A stretch of 64,000 bases of DNA, from positions 124,001 through 188,000 of the forward strand of contig JACKQL020000021.1 in NCBI GenBank assembly GCA_018296165.2, in the 5' to 3' direction. The notes under the pieces were generated by a model that was not told the DNA's origin, searched no databases, and worked only from the letters and a program-made list of their open reading frames with translations. The stretch's first letter is position 1. Each line of letters starts with the position of its first letter. Shown here piece by piece: positions 23,632 to 36,129 of the stretch. Made by a program: the position numbers and the translations under genes. This DNA is from Termitomyces sp. T153. Its lineage: Eukaryota > Basidiomycota > Agaricomycetes > Agaricales > Lyophyllaceae.

Positions 23632-26600
23632 CTACTGTTGGCATATAGCACCAACAATATTGTGGAAGACAAAGAGCAGTTGGACTTTGCACTCAGCCAA
23701 AAAATTGGCTAATATAATATGTGATGGTTGCTGGCATGGCAGCCTGTCCAGTGTCTGGACTATATCAAGTTGACTTAGTCCTTCTGGCCAACTGTGCAGG
23801 GTGCTGGATGCCCTGCAGTTCCACATACCTGTCAAGGACTGCCAGGTCCTTGTAGGTGGAAGGAACTCCCAAGTGGTGTCCCCCAAACTCCAACAAACCT
23901 TGAATTCAAAGTTTGCCCCATCCCAACAATAACCTAATAGGTTATTGACAAACTACTCTTGGTTGTCTGGAGCACTAAAGTCATATGGCTCCAGTGTTGC
24001 CCTGTTAGGAAACAGGGCATTGTCACTGGCCTTGTATGGTTGCAGCAGCAACACATGGAACTTAAGATGTATCCTTTGTTTCTGCAGTGCCATAGGCAGC
24101 TCCAACACATAATTGGAGGTCTCACTGTAGGCCTTCAAGATTCTAAATGGCCCAACCCACTTTGGACAGAGCTTCCTAGCTCTGCATTTTGGAAGGTTGA
24201 GGTTTTTTGTTGAAAGGTACACCAATGCATCTTTCTCCAGTTCTGGATCAAATCTACAATGCAAGGTGGCAAGGCATGTCTGAAAGACACACACTTCAAT
24301 TATTGCATCATGTGCTGCTGCCAAGTTCTCAAGAGCTTGGCAGGATCTCACATATCATTGACAGCATGTAGCCACCATTTAACTTGAACAGTGGAAAACA
24401 CATCATCTCAGAAATGCTTGCATTTATTGCAGACTCAGTTAAGTCTATTTGACTTAACCAGTCTTTCTGATCTGGGGACACCACATTGCACAATATCTGA
24501 CCAATCTTCCTATTGGCATGTTTGGTCTGTTCATCCATCTGCAGATGAAAGGACATTGATATTAGGAGCTTTGCTCCAAATAAATTATGCAGTTCACACC
24601 ACCATTTACATGTGAACTCAGGATCCCAATCACTGACAATTGAGCTTGGGAGGCCATGAAGCCTCACAATTTCTTGCATGTAAGTCCAGGACAGCTGCAA
24701 TGCCATCATAGTAGTATGCACTGGAATCATGTGCACCATGTTTGTCATGTGACATATAACTACCCATAGGTAGTTATACCCCTTAGATTCAGGAAATGGG
24801 CCTATAAAGTCCTCCCTATGGAATCCCAGGGTTTAAACAGGACAGGCAGGGAGTGTAATTTTTCTGAAGGGAGATAATTGATCCCTTTTGCTCACTGGTA
24901 TAATTGGCATGTGGCACAGAATGCATGTGCATCTGTGACTACTGTTGGCCACCAGTACCAACAACAAATGTATTCTGTTGTTCTCTAGACACCAAAGTGC
25001 TCAACCACACAATGTGCTTGGTTGCTTGGTCAGGCAATTTGATTACCATCTCCCAATCATGAGTTACACACAGCACCTTGTGGCCCAAGAGATTTGTGGT
25101 TCAAATTAGCTTGTTGTTCAGTTGGAAGGACTTATAGTCCTTTGGCTGGGTCCAATCTCAGCAAAGAGCTTGTCTTTGCTATACAAGGACTAGATCCAAT
25201 GGAGCAATCCTCTGTCAGACCTGTTCTGAGGTTGTGGTGACTGGGCCATCCCTAAAATGGCCTTGCCAAGAGTCATATCTCCTGTGTTGTCATGGCTATC
25301 AGACCCCTGTTGGGCCTGAGCTGATCCTTTCCTGCTGTCATTACTGCCAGCTAGCCCTTGTGCTTCTTCATCACAAAGTTTGTGATGTACCCATACCCAC
25401 TAGCTTCTGCACCTTGGTCTGTCATGGAGAGCACACATCTGATCTAGTTGCACTTGCATCTCCTGCAGGCATGTTGGAGGCAAATCATCCCCCTCTGAAT
25501 CAATTCTGCATCTGCTTGTATGTAGTTGTAGACATGGTGTACATCTCAAGGTGAATTGCTCTCAAAATAGTGGGATAGATAGTCCACTACCTTATTATTG
25601 AGCTCTCCCTTAATGTATGTGATGTCAAAATTAAATCTCAACATATAATTCATTCACCATTCTTCATGGGATGATAGATTCTGTTGAGTCTTGAAGAACT
25701 CAAGGGCTTTATGATCTGTTATTACATGGATCTTATACTCTATAAGCTTATCCTCCTATTTGAGGAGAGCCTCTGGAATAGCCAACATTTCTAATCTGTG
25801 CATGGTATAATTTTGCTGTGCATTAGTAAACTTTTGGATATGAACCCAGCTGGCCAACATTTCTGCCAGCTTGGGCCTTGCCCATACATAGCTCTGATGC
25901 CTGTTTCTGAGGTGTTGCAAATCAGCAAAATAAGATCCTTGTGTCAAGGATCAAGTGGTTGAATAATTGGGGTTTCAGCACAGATCCATTTGATCATGTC
26001 AAAACACATTTGATGAATAAGTTGTCAGTGGAATGGCAACCCATTCTGTGCCATGGCCATTAATGGCCCAGTGTATGCACAAATATTGGGCTATTAAATG
26101 AATCTCTGATTTGTCTGGTATGTCTAGCTGAGCAGGACAACATTCTGTCCTGCCTTTCACTTCAGTCTATGAGTATTCAAACTCACTAGGCTCAGATATC
26201 TCATCCTCTGTAGCCAGTCTGTATACTTCACCAACAGGGGTTAATCTTCTTACTGCTTTCTGCCATGTCAGGTTGGCTATAACCTGATTCTACTCCTGTA
26301 GCATTTGTGAATTGTAAGCCTATTCAAGAGTAAGCTTTGGGATTGGTCTATCCCAAATCATTTGTTCCCTTGTTATCAAAGGATCAATTTTATCCTTCCA
26401 GCATAATCTCCCCCCCTCCTGAAAAGTACTGTTCCAATACTCTTTCTTTGCAATCAGTAGAAATGGATGGTCATTGAGTAAACTCTCCATCACCCATACC
26501 TCATTGTCCTCTACCACCTCTTCTATGGTGGGCCACTTGAGTCCACCAGCGAGTCATGGTTGCTTGTCATGCTGCTTTTTCATAGTATGGAAGTGTCACA

Positions 26601-29000
26601 CTTATTCATCTGCATTCTCCAGCTCCAACTTGTGAGCTGGAGTTGCTATCCCATCAATGACCACCTGGTCATTCTCAAAATCCAGGAGGACCTTATGGGC
26701 CCTCATGAATGGTGTCCCTACAATTATGTTGTAGCAATCAAAATTTATAATGTCCACATAGACATAACAGAACTTGCTAGGAACCTTCATGGTCACCCTG
26801 GCCCCATAGTTCACAATGGAATGACTTCCAATTGTCCTCAGCCACAGGGTGATTGGTGTGGCAAGTGGTGCCACATGTATCCCAGCCACATGAGCAAACA
26901 ATGATGTGATCCTGGAGGTTGTACTGCCAGAATCCCACAGTGTCCATGCTAAATGGACATTGACCTCCACCCAAGTGACAAGACACTTTTTGTCTCATAA
27001 TGGCAGCACTGGATGGTCCATGGCATCTTTAGCTGCCATAATCTGTACCTTACACATGTGAACCTCATTACCAGGTTTCTTCATCCTATGCTTGGCAGTA
27101 GGGACCTCTGTAAGGGCAAACAGTCCCTCACTATCACTACCCCAGTATTCAATGTACTCTTCATCATTCTCCTGAGTCCCTTTGGACTCAGCTGCATTAT
27201 TGCTGTTGGCCTCAGCAGGCTCTTCTTTCTGCTCATCATTGGCATCTCCTATATCCAAGGGAGCAGCAGTATGGGCTGCTTGCACAAACACTCAAGGAGC
27301 TGGCTTAGCTGGCTCCCTGCATTTGCAGGCAAAATGCCTGACCTTTCTGCACTTGTAACAGTTAGCAGATTGCCTGGCATCCTTACCTGGTTGGCCAGAT
27401 GCTATGGCCACCACATTTTTCCCTGCAGCAAGATGTTTTCTCACTGCTTGTACTGCACCCACAGGTCAGGAAGTGCCTGGGCCCAGACTGACTCATACTT
27501 ACATAGGCCTTGAGACCATGTGTACAGCAGGTGGGCCTCTTTGCCAACTTAGATGGTTGTGGGTGGACATAGTGTCTAGCAGCCAAGGTGGTCTCAGATC
27601 TTGGAGACTGCACTACTTCTAACAACAGCTGCTGTTCTGACTGACTCTTCATGCTGTGCTCTAAGTAGTGTGCAGCAGTTTTGATGCTATTCTCATAGGC
27701 CTTTGCCTCCAAGACAAACTCCTTGACTGTGTTCACTTTGGGAGCAAGCCTGCCATTGCATATCAATGCCACAAGCATGTCAGAGGGTATCCCCTCCAAA
27801 AACTGCTCATGAATAGTGAATTTGTTGGGGAACATGGCCATGTTTTGAGCATAGTTGAGCAAGGCATCATAAATCCTTGCACTCCCTCTTTGACTGCATA
27901 CACTGCATCACAGAACATGTCACATGCATCCTGCATTATTGAGGGCTGTACAAATTGATTGTATGATCCAAGGACATCCTTAAATCTCCAGTGGGACTGG
28001 GCCCTATTGACATGTATCACATGTTGTAGGTACCATTTCAGTGCCCCTACAGCAAGAAAGTCCATAAGAATCAGGAGTTTCTTGCAATTGCACCCATCTC
28101 CACCATACTGGGTTACTGCATAAAACATGCAGATGCTCATTAGCCAACCTTCAAGTTCACTGAACTTGGCAAATCCAGCATATGGGGTGATTGTCTTTAA
28201 CAGATCACTCCTCCTAGGCTTGAGTCCTTCTGGGATCACCAGTCAAGCAGCAAGCATCTGCTCTATCACTGCCCATAGACAATCATGCATTGTCTGGTGG
28301 TGTCACTCATAGGCCTCCTCCACTCTGGGAGTGGTGAAATATCCATGATGTTGTGGCAGCATTGGAAACCACTGTGGCTGTCTCTCTGGGAGGACTGTAG
28401 TTCTCCTCCTACCAGCTTCATGACTCACATCATCCTCTTTATCTGCTGGACCATTGCCTAGTCCATTTGAATCTAGCAGACCTTCCCCTGGGGGCAGTAC
28501 CAGAAAAAGGCAGTCCTCTTCCAGGTTCACCACCACCTCCACCTGGCCCAGGCAGTCCACAATGAGATGTTGAGGGTGGAGTGGACATAGGATCACCTCC
28601 AAGTGATTCCCATTGTGGATCTACTCTACCCACTGCTTGGTCACCAGACCAACTTGGAGGGACATTCCCTCTCTAGTCAGCCAGATGTTGATGTGCCATA
28701 GAGCTACTCATAGTCCCCACATGCTGATCTATCAGAGGAGAAACCTCCTTCTCTTTTAATGGGCCTAGTATGTTCTAGTGGAACATAGTCCTCAGGTCAC
28801 TCATCATAGGCAGTATTCCCCTGAAACACTACTCCTTGGTCATCTACATAGGACTGCCCAAAGTTCTCAAGGTCACTGTTGCAGAATTGCTGCAATGCAA
28901 TTCTATCTTCCCAGATCAATGCCCTATATGTAGACCTAGTATGTCTCTGATGCACCACAGGTTGCTTGACTGTAATTACTGACCCAGCCTCTGTAGACAC
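23632..29000 (-). pseudogene. Gypsy 2: degenerate chromodomain-bearing Ty3/gypsy element lacking a visible RT core
   Basis: Right to left: an upstream Pro/Gly-rich gag segment (29000-28300); gag core (28239-27383) ending in a CX2CX4HX4C knuckle, CYKCRKVRHFACKC (near 27340); an acidic linker; and protease with LWDSGSTTSRITSLF (26970-26602). RNase H has FTNAQQNYTMHRLEMLAI and ITDHKALEFFKTQQNLSS (25850-25640). The integrase core has SDWDPEFTCKWWCEL and MDEQTKHANRKIGQILC (24748-24329), its C-terminus KLCPKWVGPFRILKAY (24351-23953), and then a chromodomain-like segment, VCWSLGDTTWEF (near 23900-23860). A tryptophan of the chromodomain is a TAG stop (23953-23955). Only about 650 bp separate protease and RNase H, and no YxDD region is seen there. 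Confidence 0.83.
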
Positions 29001-29670
29001 TAGGATCAGGAGCTACAATCATACCTAATGTAATCCCTCTCTGATGGTCTACTGCAGCCTGTCACACTACATAGTCACACAGTATATCTCTCCAAGCTGC
29101 TGCGGTGCCTGTAATAGGGTCAATGCTTTGTTGACCAGAGACAGTGGGGGTAAACAAGCCCCATCTACAAATAGCAAAGGCATAGCAGACAATGCCTACA
29201 ATTCTCATAACTTCTTCTGCTAGAGGTAGTCTGCTACCTCCTGCACTAGGAAAATTGTATAAAGTCCCATGAACTCTACTGGGTCAGTTGGGATGATTCC
29301 CTTACCCAATGACCACTGAATTGATATGCTTAGCTACTCTTGCAGCTAAGCATTGCTGAGTTGATGTCTTTGGGACCTCAACCTAATCTTGCCAGAATAC
29401 CAACACCCTTCTATGAAGGATGTCATCTGGGTTCACTTCACCATCTGTATTCAAGGTGTCTCTGACATCATCTGGAATCATCTCAATGAATGCTGAAGGA
29501 CCCACTGTGCATAAGCCCAGCATTGATCCTGCTCATGATCAAACAGGGCCACAGGCTCTGTGAGGAGCTTCTTCCTCACTCCTCAGTGGTGTAATCACAA
29601 TTGAAGGGTCACTATGACCTCCCATGTCCTCTGGGAAGGATCTCAACCCTTCCACTTGCAGCACAGTAGG
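29001..29670 (-). other. Probable upstream part of gypsy 2
   Basis: Fragmentary minus-strand frames continue leftward from LTR A. They are rich in stops, and no domain is recognised. The long LTR element at 29671-37230 seems to have inserted into this sequence: the last five bases (GTAGG, 29666-29670) are repeated at 37231-37235, where a similar minus-strand frame resumes. Confidence 0.45.
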
Positions 29671-30771
29671 TGTCATGACCCATTCTCTGGACTCCTGTAC
29701 ATTGCCCAACAAACCCCCGTTCCCCCAGAACCTCCCCCAACACTCCATTGAACTTCCCTAGCACTCCATGCCTACTCCAGCTAACTCCAACGCATTCTCA
29801 GCTAACTCCGACAGCCCCCTGGCCAACTCCAACATCTTCCCCGCAGCTGCTGGCACTTCCCCTGAATCTCCTGAGCCCCTGGGAGTGCCTGACCCCATTA
29901 CATGTCATCGACTCAACACCCTGGTTCCTCAGACTTATCTTGGAGTATCACGACAACCTCAGAACAGCCTGCATCAACAATTGATCCCATCAACATATCA
30001 ATGCAGCCTGCCCTCTGGTCATAACCAACACCCGTTGACTCTGTTGAGCTCTGCCAAGCCCCGCTGCCACAGCCAACATTCCCGGAGCTCTCCAGTAGTC
30101 AGTATATAAGATGTAGAGTAGCTCTTTGTACTCTAGTCTTGAGATTACCTGCCTTACCTGATGTGTTTCTGATTGTTTCTTCTGATGTTTCATGTTCCAT
30201 GTCTCGTTTTCCTCATTCTCAGTCTCCTAGTCTTATCTTGTCTCTATTCCGTTATTATTTTGTTATCGTTCCGTGTCTCTGCCTGAATCTATTCTTGTTC
30301 TTGTCTCATCTCCATCTCATCTCATTTGATTCTGTTTATTGTGTTCAAGTTCTCTCAACCATAATGCCCTCACAAATTCCACAATTATGATTACAAACCT
30401 CCAACACTCTTTTACCAACTCTGGACCTTGCTACATGCTTGGCTCTGAACCCTATCAATCCCCATTGATCCCCCATCAGAACTCTGGCTCCAATCCCATC
30501 ATTCATGTAGCCTCCACTTTCTCTGCACCCACCATACTCACATATGGGCTTATGCCTAAACTCCACCAAGCCCATCCCCCTTCCCCGCAACTCATCCTCT
30601 ACTCCTCTGGACTTCTCCAGACTTGCTTGGATCAATTCCCACTAACTATCCTCACAAGTCCCCCGTGTTTGGAACACCTCCGAGTGCCCAGTTGTCAGTG
30701 CAGGGAATCACGTCTGCCTAGTAAGGACTTGCCCAGTGTAGCTGAGCCCCTGTGGTCAGCAGAACCTGACA
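29671..30771 (+). repeat. LTR A (5' LTR of the complete element)
   Basis: It starts TGTCATGACC and ends CAGCAGAACCTGACA. U3 is C-rich. A TATA box, tatataa, lies at 30103-30109, and the inferred start of R is about 30 bp later. Compared with LTR B the differences I read are almost all C/T or A/G, many at former CpG sites. For example aactccaacgc here corresponds to aactctgacgc in LTR B, both explained by loss of different CpGs from aactccgacgc. Confidence 0.92.
30103..30147 (+). promoter_or_regulatory. TATA box and inferred transcript start of the LTR element
   Basis: TATATAA (30103-30109) is followed after 25 bp by agtcttgagatta (30135-30147). The spacing suits a start of transcription at or near 30135. 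This 13-mer is the exact reverse complement of the primer-binding site at 30772-30784. The transcript start is inferred, not measured. Confidence 0.65.
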
Positions 30772-30784
30772 TAATCTCAAGACT
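30772..30784 (+). other. Self-complementary primer-binding site
   Basis: The 13 bases directly after the left LTR read taatctcaagact, exactly complementary to 30135-30147 at the inferred 5' end of the RNA. This is the arrangement of Tf1/sushi-type elements, whose minus-strand DNA synthesis is primed by the folded 5' end of their own RNA. I did not test this site against tRNA 3' ends. Confidence 0.7.
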
Positions 30785-33700
30785 CTACCTTACCCCATTT
30801 GTGATGTCTGCACATGCCCCACACACATTTGCCAAACAATTCTGATGTCTATGGTTGACCCATGCCTGGAAACCCTTATGATTCATATTGCCCTGCCCAA
30901 TTTGCCAAGGCACACTGAGTTGCAGATCTAACACCAAATGTCCCTTCTGCTCTAGTTACACCCATACAATGGCTCTCTCCATGGACACCCTCCCCAACCC
31001 ATGCCCAACCCTACACCACTCTTACAAACCACCCCCCACCCTTCCCATACCTTCTCTGTCAGCTCCACTTCTCCGCAATGACCGAACCCAGCATCACCAA
31101 GGCTTCACCCAGAACTCCAGTGACAATTCAGTCCATTGCTCAACAACTTCTCTGACACTGCACAACAGATCATCTGACTTTCACCCACAACCCTCCTCAA
31201 GAAAGATCACCCTCCAAGCTAGCCCTGCCGTTGATTGGAATCAAGCTCAACCTAGCAGCCCCACCCACAATAACACAAGATTCCAAGACCAATGCTACAC
31301 CCCAAATTATAGAAACCACTTCTGGGATCAGTTAGGACCCCCTGGCCAACTCAGCCATCACTTCTGCCCAACAAATGAAAGGAGCCTGATGCCTCTGACC
31401 TGACCCCAACAACCCTGGAACAAGACCAAGGAATTCCCCAGCTTCTAGGTAATATGCACCTCTGCTCCAACCCTCAAAGCACAACCCCAAAATTAACAAG
31501 GAGAACCATGGCACCCTGACTCTTGATAAGAAACAACTCCGGAGTCCCACCCACTACTTCAACACCCCCCCCATTCAATCCGGAACCCCCAACATTGAAG
31601 ATTCTTGATGCTGACCCTTCCTGCACACCACTATCAGACATAGACCCTGCCATCAGACTATGCCACCTCCCACAACAAGAACCCCCAGCATAGGAGTCAC
31701 TCCCCCAGAACAAACTATAGGAAAGATGGCCCTATATGAAGTAGTTCCCTTGGAGTACTCTAAATTCACTGACATGTTCACATAAGGGAGGGAGAAGCCC
31801 CACCATCATTCCAGAGACTGTCAATCAACCCACTCAAATGTCTCAATGACCCAAAGAGCATATGCTCTGACATCCTTGGAGGACTTTCCTGCCAGGATCA
31901 ATGACCCAAATAATCCTGCACTGACTCAAAGCTGCCCCAATCCACTCCTCTGACCCACTCTGAACCCTTCCATGCAACTCTGGACCCTAGCAACACAACT
32001 CTGGAGCCCCCACTTTGACTCCAACATCCAACTAAGGGAACCTATGATGCTAGCTCAACAATGATGCCCCTGTAGCTCCTACCCCACAAGTATAAACCAC
32101 CAACCACCAGCTCTGTACAACCCTGTCCCTATGCTGGAAGATGTCTATCAAGCAGGGACCACACCAATAGAGTACCCAGAAACAAACTCCATGTGAAGTA
32201 ATCTCTCTGGAGTACCCTAAAAGTTGCTGATGCCTTCTCCAAGAAGATGTCACATGCTGCAATCCCGCCCTTGGAGTTCCAGCCGTGCCACCATCCCACT
32301 CCCCTCCCTCAATGCAAAATGCTCCTCAAATAGAGAATAAACTCTGGGACCCTCAAAGTAGCTCCCCCCTAAAATTCACAACACCTCCGGTGAATCCAAT
32401 CACACCTGATGGAGACCAACCCCAAAGCCAAGAATAATGAGGTGGCCCCACCGACTCCACCCCGACAATCAAGGAACCAATGATGCCCTCCAAAGAAGCA
32501 ACCAACCCCCACCCACATTCACAACAACCTCCGGATTGCTCTGGAGCACAAATAAAGAATTGCCCTGACCCTGCTGTGACTCCTGGAGAGTCCAAACCAA
32601 TGCTCCCCTACAACCAACTTTCCCACTGCCCTCCAACAATCATGAACAACCATCTCCTCCCAATGCAGCAAATATTTCACAGAGGGACGATGGCCAGACT
32701 CACCCGAAACCTCAAAAGGCAGCTATACCCACTCCCCCTATCCAAGCTTGGCTCCAGGCGCCACCACCACTCTTATACAATAACTCTGCTGCTCAGTAAG
32801 GAAAACCCTCACTCTGGAGCTTCCCTTCCAATTTGCAACACAACTCCACCAATAAGTCAAGACTCAATTCCAACCCCTGCATCAACCCCAGACCCCTGGT
32901 ACTCGTGCTTGGAACAGTGGACTGACAAAATGTGCCTTGGACCCCTTCCTCAGCCCTGCACCACTCCCAAGGCCAACACAATGACGAACCCCCCACTGAG
33001 TGACCCTCATGTTGACTCTGGACTACTAACTTTCCCCCAACAAAAGAAACACCTACCTCCAGAAGGAACAACCCATGGGACAATAGCCCCCAAACTCCCC
33101 CTTGCCCCAAAAGCATCTCTGCTGGACCCCTGTGCTGCCCCAGCCTAAAGAAGCATCCACCAATACAACCCCAACAGCCCTCCAAACTCTAGGGAGTGTC
33201 AGAAATACGTAAGACCCCTCTGCCCATCTCTGGACTCACTCTTGGCCAGGAAAGCAATGTCATGTAGATAACCTAGAACCCACAAACCTCGACTCCAGAC
33301 CAGAAGGAACTTGTTGGGACTGATCACTCCAAACCCCATCATCAACGCTCCAGAGCACACCAAAGCACTACCTGAGCACGCCTGCTCATAGACACAATAC
33401 TCCAGAGCATGACTTTGACCAGAACCAACACTCCAGAGCGCAGCAAAGCTCCAATCCCATGTGCCCTTTACCAAATACAATACTCCAGAGCTTGACAAAA
33501 CCCCACCATGCACAACCCCACCAAAACATAAACCTCCAGGCACCCCCAACCAAGGAATTGCAACCCTCACCCTAAGAGAGTACCTCCACCTCTATGCTGA
33601 CCAAACTCACAGCATAGATGGCATGAAAAACAGCCCCTCACCAACTTACTACAGAGACTGCCCTACTATGGAGGCTCCACCACTAAGCCACCAGGGACTC

Positions 33701-34421
33701 CCTCCTCTGACTGACTATGCCCAAGGATGGACCTCACCCTGCCACTCCCACCATTGTTAAAAAGGATCTCCACCACTCTGCCACCCACGTCGGCATAAAG
33801 GCCAGACCGCTGGAAGACCTCCACCCCTCCTGCCAGCCACACCAACAAAAGACCAAAGCCCTGACCACCCCAAACACATGTCAAAGACTTGGAGGTCCAC
33901 CCCCTTGAACCAGCACAACACACATCTCTGCCACAGACTGAAGAAGACCCCTAAACCCTGGGTCTCAGACCCCAAGAATCAAACCCAGCAATGCCGCCCA
34001 AAAATGCCACAGAAGGAAGACTCCCAACATCTCCGTCAAGCCTTGGAAACTCTTCCTACAGCACTCCACCCTGTCCTGACAGCCCTAGAACTAGCTAACA
34101 CAGACAGCATTAGTGGGCTTAACCCTCACCTCTGGATCCACTAGGGATTCAACTCCCACTAGCACCCCTGCATGTTTCACTTACCTTACCCTCACACAAA
34201 TTAAGGTCTCACTTCACACACCCAGGAATGACAAAGATGCATTGAAAGTACAAAAAAATATAATATAAGGCAGAATGGGGCAGCAAACTCAAAGATAACA
34301 AGAAGCAGGCCCGACTGCCTCCTCACTCTTCTCCCAGAACCCCCACTATCCCTACCCCCAAATCAATCTCCATCTAGGCCTGCACCACTGCCAAGACCTC
34401 CTTCAACCCCAGCAAAGCCTC
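30785..34421 (+). other. C-rich internal region of the LTR element
   Basis: The plus strand is rich in C and A and poor in G over several kilobases. Open frames on it give low-complexity Pro/Ser/Thr/His-rich peptides, and those on the other strand give Gly-rich ones. I recognise no retroviral-type domain apart from two linker-like scraps at 31734-31781 and 32191-32221. A short motif, actccagagc, recurs about four times at 33350-33500. This part is better described as a spacer than as coding sequence. Confidence 0.5.
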
Positions 34422-35912
34422 CTATGCATCTGCTGCCACTTTCCACCATGATCCCGGGGCCACTGCATTATGCCACCAATGCCCTGCCAGCAACCTCCTC
34501 ACTCTCGCCATCCCCTGCTGCAACTCTGGAGGCTGATCCATGGACATCTGTGCCAACCCATCTTGGATCAGTGCAAATACCATGGAGGCACCATCCAAGA
34601 GAACCCGGTGCTCCCACACCCAGCCTGACTCCAAAAACAACTCATTTTAGTAACAGGCAGAGAATTGGGAAAGACACTTACGAAGGATCCCTGTGTGCCC
34701 TGAAGCGGCCTCATTGGCCAGCCAATCCTCCCTCTGCCTTGCTGCCTCCAACTCCACCCACAGCAAACCACCCTCCAGCACCATTCCCTGCTCCTCTGCC
34801 TCCTCTGTGGGCCGCACCACCTACTGCATCAGATGCTCCTGCAAGCCCTGTACCTCTAATGCTTGCTCCATCGCCACTTGCACTGAGGTGTTCTGTGCCC
34901 GCTCCAATGCCTCCTTCTCTGCCCATGCCGCATCTTAATCCTCCCTTGCCCATTGGAGCACCCCCTCCCATGCTGTCAATGCTGCCATTAGAACCTCCAC
35001 CTGCTTGTGAAGGAAGACCTCCATAATCAAAGGCAGGGGCTCCGAAGAACTTGACGCTCATTCCAAGGGCACGCCTGGGGTAGGAGAGTAAATGTGAGAC
35101 CCTGGAGGCCCCACCATTGGCTCATGCCCCTGCAGCCTCTTGCTGGGCCCTGCCCCCAATGGCAGGGAAGCTCTCCACTTCCCACAGTCTGCTGCTGAGG
35201 ATGCCCCCTCCCTCCACCCACCCTGCGGAGGCCCCACCTGCCCCGCACTCCCCACTCCCGACACCCAGGTCTTCCATGCCTTGCCCAGCTGACCCCACAC
35301 CCAGTCCTTGTTCCACCCTTGCTCCATGGCAATGCATGCCACTTGCCACTCCAACGAAATCAAGCACTTCTTGTGGCTCGCGCAACATGGAAGGCAAATG
35401 GAAGTGTCACATTGCAAGCCCATGGAGGGTGCATTGAAAATGCAGGTCTCACCCCACTGTGCACAGAGAACACACTAAAAACAACTGATCAGCATACATG
35501 ACAAAAGAGAACTCAAAGACTCACCAGGGCCTTGTTTTGACACCATTCTAGCATCAGGGGGCCCTGAGCTTGCATCAACACCCTTGCAAACTCCTCTGCC
35601 ATCACCTCTGCCTGAGAGATTTGCTGCAATGGTGGGACCCCTTCTGCATCCCCTGCCACCAATCTGGGCACCATGGGACGGAATTTGGCCTGCCTAGGAC
35701 CCCCCAAGAAACCCACCACTGCCATGGACAACTCTGCAAAACTCCGTCAGCCACCCTGAGAAAACAAGTCAACACTACTCATGACTCCAGTACATGGCAC
35801 TAGCTCGGTGCCAATGCTCAAACTCCTCCTCCTCACTGTCATACACAATCATCTCGTCCATGTCTGAAAACAATGGGGTGGGGGAAGTGGCTGAGTAACT
35901 GGAAGAGGACAT
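34422..35912 (-). pseudogene. Antisense Cys-cluster (gag-like) gene inside the LTR element
   Basis: The gene runs against the LTRs, starting close to LTR B. A possible start gives MSSSSYSATSPTPLFSDMDE and an acidic VYDSEEEEFEHWHR (35912-35775). A middle exon has ISQAEVMAEEFARVLMQAQG (35731-35513), then an intron with gtgagt and a T-rich ...tttttag end. A Cys-rich exon from about 35475 follows: its cysteines run C-x2-C-x6-C-x10-C-x4-C-x2-C-x6-C, ending CLPCCASHKKC. Gly-rich and Ala/Glu-rich parts follow, and a last block (34640-34422) has PPELQQGMARVRRLLAGHWW. Stops and frame changes suggest decay. A homologous copy lies at 59090-60400. Function unknown; the protein resembles fungal gag-like proteins with a zinc-binding cluster. 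Confidence 0.5.
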
Positions 35913-36116
35913 GACAAAAGACTTGGGAAGCCCTGGAGTACATCTAAGGCTTTTTAATTGATTGGGAACAACCCCCTGATGAAGTGGCAGCCATGCTTTA
36001 ACTTCACCTCCTGCACTGCCATCACTTGCTGTGAATTGATCAATATTACTTGGTTTTGACTCCCATGCCCCTGCCGATCCCAAACCCACTCCCTGCATCT
36101 CAAAGGTCTCGACGCT

Positions 36117-36129
36117 GAAGGGGGGGTGA
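36117..36129 (+). other. Polypurine tract
   Basis: The purine run gaagggggggtga sits directly before the right LTR. This is the expected site of plus-strand DNA priming in an LTR retrotransposon and confirms the plus orientation of the element. Confidence 0.75.

Noticed and set aside
30888..31403. 171-codon plus-strand frame in the LTR element considered as gag
   Set aside because: It is low-complexity Pro/Ser/His-rich with no gag helical core or zinc knuckle. Frames of similar length occur on the other strand of the same C-rich DNA.
32480..33148. 222-codon plus-strand frame considered as a gene
   Set aside because: The Pro-rich composition follows from C-rich DNA. There is no domain, and an opposite frame of comparable length overlaps it.
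33199..33570. Gly/Trp-rich minus-strand frames (32793-33975) considered as protein-coding
   Set aside because: They are complementary to Pro/Thr-rich low-complexity DNA and have no motif.
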